NCBI RefSeq assembly: GCF_001544915.2
Contig: NZ_FCOE02000005.1
Location: 62,001-126,000 of the forward strand
Length of the DNA: 64,000 nucleotides
Source of the DNA: Caballeronia pedi
GTDB lineage: Bacteria; Pseudomonadota; Gammaproteobacteria; Burkholderiales; Burkholderiaceae
Reading direction: 5' to 3'
Made by a program: the position numbers and the translations under genes. Position 1 is the stretch's first letter; each line of letters begins with the position of its first letter. Positions 59,171 to 64,000 of this stretch are shown piece after piece. Under the pieces are notes generated by a model. That model saw only the letters and a list, made by a program, of their open reading frames with translations, had not been told where the DNA came from and ran no database searches.

Positions 59171-60667
59171 TCATGCGTGCGCGACCTGCAAGGGCATGAG
59201 CGCGCGCTCGATGACATCGGCGAGCTTCGCGAAATTGGGCGCGATATCGTCGTTCGGCACGCACGCGTAGCCGAGCATCAATCCACGCAGCGCGGTCTCG
59301 CGATCCATGAAGTAATTGACCAGCGGCCGCGTCACGACGCCCGCTGCAAGCGCGGCGGACGCGACCGCGCGATCATCGACGAAACGTGGCAATTCCAGTA
59401 CGAAATGCAGCCCGGCTTCGTCGCCGCGCACCGCGAGCGTCTCGCCGAAGCGTGCCCGAATGGCGTTGATCAGCAATTCACGGCGTTCGCCGTAGAGTCC
59501 GCGCATGCGCCGCACGTGCGTCGTGAGATGCCCGTCGAGAATGAACTCGGTCAGCACGGCCTGCTGCATCAGTTGCCCTTCCCGATACAACTCCGCCACG
59601 CCCGTCCGGAATGTCTCCACGAGCGGCTCGGGCACGACCATGTAACCCATCCGCAAGCCCGGATACAGCATCTTGCCGAGACTGCCCACGTAGATCACCT
59701 GTCCGGCGTCGTCGAGCCCTTGCAGCGATGACAGCGGCCGGCTGCCGTAGCGGAATTCGCTGTCGTAATCGTCCTCGATGATCCACACCTTGTGCTGACG
59801 CGCGAACTCCAGCAGCGCGCGACGCCGCGCGAGGCTCATCACCATGCCGAGCGGATACTGATGCGATGGCGTCACGAGCGCGATGCGCGGCGGGTCGGCC
59901 ATGTCGCGCGCGTTCGGATTGAGCCCTTCCTCGTCGACGGGAATCGGCACGAGCGTCAAACCGGAAGACTGCAGCACGCTGCGCACGCCCCAGTAGCACG
60001 GGTCCTCGACCCACGCGCGGTCGCCGAAATCGGTGAGCAGCCGCACGGCGAGATCGACCGACTGATGGATGCCCGTCGTGATGATGATCTGGTCCGGCTG
60101 ACACTTCACCGAGCGCGCGACGCGCAGATAATCCGACAGCGCACGCCGCAGCGGCCGATAGCCGCCGCCAGGCGCATACGTGAGCAGATCGGGGCTCGCG
60201 CGCTTCCACAGACGCGCCTGCAGGCGGCTCCATGTCCGCGCCGGAAATTCGGCGACGTCCGGCACGCCGGGCATGAACGCGCCCCACTGTTTCGGCGACA
60301 CGCCCGCCTGCGCGATCAGACGCTCGCCGCGCCGCGAAATCGCGCATTGCGGCTGCGTTTCCTCGACCTTCGCTTTCTTGACGCCGCCGCCAGCACGCGG
60401 CGCAGTATCGGCGACATAGGTGCCGCTGCCGGTCGTCGAAGTCACATAGCCTTCGGCCGTGAGCTGATCGTATACATGCAGCACGGTATTGCGCGCGATG
60501 CCGAGATCGGTCGCGAGCGTGCGCGAGCTCGGCAACTTTGTGCCGGGCGCGAGCTGGCTCGTCAGAATCGCCTCCTGCATGCCTTCCAGCATTTGCCGAT
60601 ACACCGGTTCGGCAGCCGTGCGATCGAGCCGCGCGCTCAGCCAGTCGGCGAGGATGATGGTATCCAT
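59171..60667 (-). CDS. MocR-type regulator (GntR HTH + PLP aminotransferase fold)
   Basis: 498 residues: GntR winged helix (about 18-90; PVYRQMLEGMQEAILTSQLAPGTKLPSSRTLATDLGIARNTVLHVYDQLTAEGYV) and a fold-type I aminotransferase domain (about 130-490) with the PLP Lys region YVGSLGKMLYPGLRMGYMV and IIEDDYDSEFRY. MocR/PdxR regulators sense PLP with amines or GABA. It is divergent from a polyamine-type ABC importer, its likely target. A frame extending to 61933 is antisense to the ABC gene and is not real. Confidence 0.92.
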   Translation of the reverse strand: MDTIILADWLSARLDRTAAEPVYRQMLEGMQEAILTSQLAPGTKLPSSRTLATDLGIARNTVLHVYDQLTAEGYVTSTTGSGTYVADTAPRAGGGVKKAKVEETQPQCAISRRGERLIAQAGVSPKQWGAFMPGVPDVAEFPARTWSRLQARLWKRASPDLLTYAPGGGYRPLRRALSDYLRVARSVKCQPDQIIITTGIHQSVDLAVRLLTDFGDRAWVEDPCYWGVRSVLQSSGLTLVPIPVDEEGLNPNARDMADPPRIALVTPSHQYPLGMVMSLARRRALLEFARQHKVWIIEDDYDSEFRYGSRPLSSLQGLDDAGQVIYVGSLGKMLYPGLRMGYMVVPEPLVETFRTGVAELYREGQLMQQAVLTEFILDGHLTTHVRRMRGLYGERRELLINAIRARFGETLAVRGDEAGLHFVLELPRFVDDRAVASAALAAGVVTRPLVNYFMDRETALRGLMLGYACVPNDDIAPNFAKLADVIERALMPLQVAHA

Positions 60668-60684
60668 GATGGTTTCCCGCGCAC

Positions 60685-60741
60685 GGAGCCACTTCTCATT
60701 ATCGCCGTAAGTGGTTCCATTTTGATTATTGAAATGGCTCC
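60685..60741. promoter_or_regulatory. Three repeated boxes between mocR-type gene and ABC operon
   Basis: AA(G/A)TGG(C/T)TCC occurs three times: inverted at 60694-60685 (AAGTGGCTCC), direct at 60709-60718 (AAGTGGTTCC) and at 60732-60741 (AAATGGCTCC). The two direct copies are 23 bases apart, close to two helical turns, as seen at MocR targets. Binding is inferred. Confidence 0.6.
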
Positions 60742-60850
60742 CCATTGTAGAACCGTAACGGGCTATAGTTATCCCAAGCAGTGGAAAAAATTTCCGGGCG
60801 CCGCCAAGGCGCGCGGCAAGTATCAGGAATTTCCGAAGGAGACACGGAAG

Positions 60851-61951
60851 ATGAAATCCGATCAGGTGATCGTCAGCTTTCGCGGCGTTCGAAAGACGTA
60901 TGACGGCGAGACGCTCGTCGTCAAATCGCTCGATCTCGATATTTACCAGGGCGAGTTCCTCACCCTGCTCGGGCCGTCCGGCTCCGGCAAGACGACTTGC
61001 CTGATGATGCTCGCCGGCTTCGAGTTCCCGACCGGCGGCGAAATCTGGCTCGACGGCAAGCTCCTCAACAAGGTGCCACCGCACAAGCGCGACATCGGCA
61101 TGGTGTTTCAGAACTACGCGCTCTTTCCGCATCTGTCGGTACAGCAGAACGTCGAATATCCGCTGACGGTGCGCAAGATGTCCGCCGAAGAACGCGCGCA
61201 TCGGGTGAACAACGCGCTCAAGATGGTGCGCATGGAAAGTTTCGCGAAGCGTTATCCGGCGCAGCTTTCCGGCGGCCAGCAACAACGTATCGCGCTGGCG
61301 CGCGCGCTCGTGTTCGAGCCCAAGCTCGTGCTGATGGACGAGCCCCTCGGCGCGCTCGACAAACAGTTGCGCGAGCACATGCAGATCGAGCTCAAGGCGC
61401 TGCACGAGAAGCTCGGCGTCACCTTCGTCTACGTCACGCACGATCAAGGCGAAGCGCTCACCATGTCCGATCGCGTCGCCGTGTTCGACAAGGGCATCGT
61501 GCAGCAGCTCGACACCGTCGATCATCTGTATGAAGCGCCGTGCAACGAGTTCGTCGCGAACTTCATCGGCGACAGCAACCGGCTGCGCGGCACCGTCGAG
61601 CAGATTCAGGGCGACTTCTGCGAGATCCGTCTCGCCGACGGCACACGCGTGTCCGGCCTCAATGTAGCGAAGGCGAAACCGGGCGCATCGGCGATCGCGT
61701 GCATCCGGCCCGAACGCATGAAACTCACGTCGGGCAACGGTCACACGAATGGCAACGGCATCAACGCGCTCGCGGGCGAAGCGAAGAGCCTGATCTATTT
61801 CGGCGATCACGTGCGGATGCGCTGCGGCGTGCGCGAGCAGGACGAATGCTTCGTCAAGGTGCCGCTCGGCACTGCGGCGCTCGACGGCTTTACGCCCGGC
61901 GCGCCCATCGCGCTCGAATTCGCCCCCGAGCATCTGCGCGTGTTCGCCTGA
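60851..61951 (+). CDS. ABC transporter ATPase, polyamine/opine type (PotA-like)
   Basis: 366 residues. Walker A GPSGSGKTT, Q-loop NYALFPHLSV, signature LSGGQQQRIALARAL, Walker B LVLMDEPLGALD, H-loop YVTHD, and a C-terminal TOBE domain (about 275-366). PotA-type architecture. It powers import by the binding protein and permease encoded downstream. GGAG precedes the ATG. Confidence 0.92.
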   Translation: MKSDQVIVSFRGVRKTYDGETLVVKSLDLDIYQGEFLTLLGPSGSGKTTCLMMLAGFEFPTGGEIWLDGKLLNKVPPHKRDIGMVFQNYALFPHLSVQQNVEYPLTVRKMSAEERAHRVNNALKMVRMESFAKRYPAQLSGGQQQRIALARALVFEPKLVLMDEPLGALDKQLREHMQIELKALHEKLGVTFVYVTHDQGEALTMSDRVAVFDKGIVQQLDTVDHLYEAPCNEFVANFIGDSNRLRGTVEQIQGDFCEIRLADGTRVSGLNVAKAKPGASAIACIRPERMKLTSGNGHTNGNGINALAGEAKSLIYFGDHVRMRCGVREQDECFVKVPLGTAALDGFTPGAPIALEFAPEHLRVFA

Positions 61952-62023
61952 ATCCCGACGAAGCGCCTCGCTTCCGACTCCCGTAGGTCCACTGATAAAA
62001 CCAAGCAGACAGAGGAAACCATC

Positions 62024-63058
62024 ATGAAGAAGTTCGCACTGTGTTCCATGGCGGCGGCGCTCGCTTGCGCGTCGGCGGTGTCAGGCGCGGCGGAAATCAC
62101 CGTCGTCAATTTCGGCGGCGCGAACGGCGACGCGCAGAAGGTCGCGTTCAACCAACCGTTCGAGCAATCGACCAAGAACAAGGTCACCGCCGTCGAGTAC
62201 AACGGCGAACAGGCCAAGGTCAAGGCGATGGTCGAAGCGAAGCACGTGAACTGGGACGTGGTCGAAGTCGAATCGGGCGATCTCGGCCGCGGCTGCGACG
62301 AAGGTCTGTACGAAAAGCTCGACTGGTCGAAGATCGGCAAGAAATCGGACCTCGTGCCCGAATCGCCGGCGACTTGCGGCGTCGGCTTCTTCGTGTGGTC
62401 GACGGCGCTCGCCTACAACGCCGACAAGCTCAAGACCGGCCCGGCAAGCTGGGCGGATTTCTGGGACACGAAGAAATTCCCCGGCAAGCGCGGCATGCGC
62501 AAGGGTGCGCGCTACAACCTCGAATTCGCGCTGATGGCCGATGGCGTCGCGCCGAAGGACGTCTACAAGGTGCTCGGCACGAAGGCCGGCGCGGACCGAG
62601 CGTTCAAGAAGCTCGACGAACTCAAGCCGTCGATTCAATGGTGGGAAGCCGGCGCGCAACCGCCGCAGTTCCTCGTCGCGGGCGATGTCGTGATGTCGAC
62701 CGCGTATAACGGCCGGATCGACGCGGCGCGCAAGGAAGGCAAGAACCTGAAGGTCGTGTGGAACGGCAGCATCTACGACCTCGACTACTGGGCGATTCCG
62801 AAGGGCTCGCCGAACAAGGACGTCGCGCAACAGTTCATCGCGTATTCGGTGTCGCAGAAGCCGCAGGAAACCTACGCGAAGAACATCGCGTACGGCCCGG
62901 TGAACAAGGCCGCGATCTCCGCGCTCGACGCCAAGACCAAGGCCGACATGCCGAACTCGCCGGAAAACGCGAAGAACGCGGTGCTGCAGGACATGGCGTT
63001 CTGGACCGATCACGGCGACGAGCTGGAGCAGCGTTTCACCGCGTGGGCGTCCAAGTAA
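62024..63058 (+). CDS. ABC transporter periplasmic binding protein (PotD/SBP type)
   Basis: 344 residues with a signal peptide (KKFALCSMAAALACASAVSGAA), then the bacterial extracellular solute-binding fold (EITVVNFGGANGDAQKVAFNQPFEQSTKNKVTAVEYNG ... WDVVEVESGDLGRGCDEGLYEKLDW ... WADFWDTKKFPGKRGMRKGARYNLEFALMADGV). The family binds polyamines or related amines; the exact ligand is not clear. It follows the ATPase gene after 72 bases. Confidence 0.92.
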   Translation: MKKFALCSMAAALACASAVSGAAEITVVNFGGANGDAQKVAFNQPFEQSTKNKVTAVEYNGEQAKVKAMVEAKHVNWDVVEVESGDLGRGCDEGLYEKLDWSKIGKKSDLVPESPATCGVGFFVWSTALAYNADKLKTGPASWADFWDTKKFPGKRGMRKGARYNLEFALMADGVAPKDVYKVLGTKAGADRAFKKLDELKPSIQWWEAGAQPPQFLVAGDVVMSTAYNGRIDAARKEGKNLKVVWNGSIYDLDYWAIPKGSPNKDVAQQFIAYSVSQKPQETYAKNIAYGPVNKAAISALDAKTKADMPNSPENAKNAVLQDMAFWTDHGDELEQRFTAWASK

Positions 63059-63080
63059 CCGCGTCATAGGCAGCAAGACG

Positions 63081-63103
63081 GTCGCGCTTCCCGAAAGCGC
63101 GAC
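63081..63103 (+). promoter_or_regulatory. Intercistronic hairpin after the binding-protein gene
   Basis: GTCGCGCTT / AAGCGCGAC, 9-bp stem with loop CCCGA, between the binding-protein and permease genes. No U-run. Such hairpins commonly stabilise the upstream mRNA and give higher binding-protein output. Confidence 0.6.
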
Positions 63104-63124
63104 CGCAAAGAAGGAGACACAAGC

Positions 63125-64000
63125 GTGAACACCATGACGATCCCCGCGGACGATTCGCGCGAATCGAGCGCGCGCCTGAAGCGCGAACTGAAGATCGCCG
63201 ATGCGAAGAAGCGCGCCATGGCGCTCGCGCTCATCGCGCCGCTCGCCATTTTCCTGTTTCTGATTTTCGTGGTGCCGATCGGCGCGCTGCTCACGCGTGC
63301 GATCGAAAATCCCGAAGTGGCGAACGCGCTGCCGCACACCGGCGCCGCGCTCGCGAAATGGGACCGCAAGGCGCCGCCATCGGACGAAGCCTATGCCGCG
63401 CTCGCGCAGGATTTGACCACGATCTCGGAAGGCGAATCGATGGGCGCGCTCGCCCGCCGCCTGAATACCGAAATTCCGGGCTATCGCTCGCTGGTCGCGA
63501 AAACCGCCCGCGCGATGCCTTTGACCGGCGACGACGGCAAACCGCTGCCCGCCGCGCAAATCAAGTCGAAGTTTCTGGAAATCGACGAGCGCTGGAACGA
63601 TCCCGCCTACTGGCAGGCGATCGCCAAGAACGCAGGCCGCTTTTCACCGTTCTACCTGCTCGCCTCGCTCGATCACAAGCAGGACGGTTTCGGCAACATC
63701 GTCCACGCCGATCCGGATCAGTCGATCTATCTGAACGTTTTCGGCCGCACGTTCGTGATCGGTGTCGGCGTGACGCTGTTCGCCCTGCTGCTCGGCTATC
63801 CCCTCGCCTACTGGATTTCGACGCTGCCCGAGCGCCGCGCCAATCTCGTGATGGTGCTCGTGCTGATTCCGTTCTGGACGTCGATTCTGGTGCGCGTCGC
63901 CGCGTGGATCGTGCTCTTGCAGAGCGAAGGGCTCGTGAATACTGCGCTGATCGGCAGCGGATTGATCGGCTCGCCGCTCGCGTTGCTGTTCAATCGCGTC
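63125..64000 (+). CDS. ABC transporter permease (PotB type), partial at window end
   Basis: 292 residues are visible before the window ends. A first membrane helix (about 36-58: LALIAPLAIFLFLIFVVPIGALL) is followed by a soluble insertion of about 150 residues before the next helices (VFGRTFVIGVGVTLFALLLGYPLAYWIS; NLVMVLVLIPFWTSILVRVAAWIVLLQSEGLVN). The loop is longer than in classical PotB. GTG at 63125 is chosen because AAGGAG (63111-63116) sits 8 bases upstream; ATG at 63134 is possible. The EAA coupling loop lies beyond the window. Confidence 0.88.
   Translation, partial: MNTMTIPADDSRESSARLKRELKIADAKKRAMALALIAPLAIFLFLIFVVPIGALLTRAIENPEVANALPHTGAALAKWDRKAPPSDEAYAALAQDLTTISEGESMGALARRLNTEIPGYRSLVAKTARAMPLTGDDGKPLPAAQIKSKFLEIDERWNDPAYWQAIAKNAGRFSPFYLLASLDHKQDGFGNIVHADPDQSIYLNVFGRTFVIGVGVTLFALLLGYPLAYWISTLPERRANLVMVLVLIPFWTSILVRVAAWIVLLQSEGLVNTALIGSGLIGSPLALLFNRV

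Noticed and set aside
60668..61933. In-frame upstream extension of the MocR protein
   Set aside because: It is antisense to the ABC ATPase gene; the GntR domain begins properly at the ATG at 60667.
1..64000. tRNA, rRNA, CRISPR, phage or transposase genes
   Set aside because: None recognised on either strand. The only repeats of note are the two palindromic elements.

Overview
The window looks like chromosomal DNA of a high-GC betaproteobacterium of the Burkholderiaceae, most likely Caballeronia or Paraburkholderia. This is inferred from GC-rich codon use, a DUF4148 secreted protein, an hcn-type hydroxyproline dehydrogenase operon, NasS/NasT nitrate control, MocR and MmyB-type regulators, and a dispersed palindromic repeat family I associate with these genera. 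I see no tRNA, rRNA, CRISPR array, transposase or integrase, so it reads as ordinary backbone with many small catabolic and regulatory modules.

Layout. 0-7.6 kb: end of a glutathione S-transferase gene, a one-domain response regulator, then a hydroxyproline catabolic module (AraC-type regulator, three-subunit FAD/2Fe-2S dehydrogenase, epimerase; a divergent DHDPS-family deaminase) and an atypical OmpR-type regulator. 8-12.5 kb: two MFS transporters, two small proteins and an XRE regulator. 12.6-16.7 kb: motAB behind a sigma-28 promoter, a 0.63-kb nested palindromic element, and mntH. 16.9-25.7 kb: DUF4148 protein and an RND efflux operon with its two-component system. 25.7-28.5 kb: four exported Ser/Gly/Asn-rich proteins of unknown function. 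29-40.6 kb: assimilatory nitrate reduction (transporter, nirBD, electron-transfer protein, nitrate reductase on the minus strand; cobA, nasT, nasS on the plus strand). 40.6-46.7 kb: adenosine-specific kinase family protein and a DUF2760-Hsp70-Hsp70 operon. 46.8-49.2 kb: a small basic protein and a hybrid histidine kinase. 49.25-49.87 kb: second copy of the palindromic element. 49.9-58.3 kb: esterase, MAPEG, PPC-domain protein, phosphoesterase, lipid kinase, CBS protein, cheV with a sigma-28 promoter, response regulator, ZntB-like channel, SnoaL-like protein. 58.4-64 kb: TetR regulator with two operators, MocR regulator, and a polyamine-type ABC importer running off the window.

The best regulatory finding is the 640-bp region between the two divergent nitrate transcription units (37352-37987). 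Each side carries a sigma-54 promoter (GG-N10-GC) followed directly by two RNA hairpins whose six-base loops have A at position 1 and G at position 4, the known signature of ANTAR-protein targets. NasT, encoded by the plus-strand unit, is an ANTAR protein. The minus-strand leader ends in a strong intrinsic terminator that competes with the second hairpin. The system therefore appears to combine nitrogen-limitation control (sigma-54/NtrC) with nitrate-responsive antitermination, and nasT-nasS probably sit under their own control.

The second structural finding is the pair of roughly 620-bp nested inverted-repeat elements (14658-15288 and 49253-49872). Each fills a convergent intergenic gap almost exactly from stop codon to stop codon. 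The two copies lie in opposite orientation.
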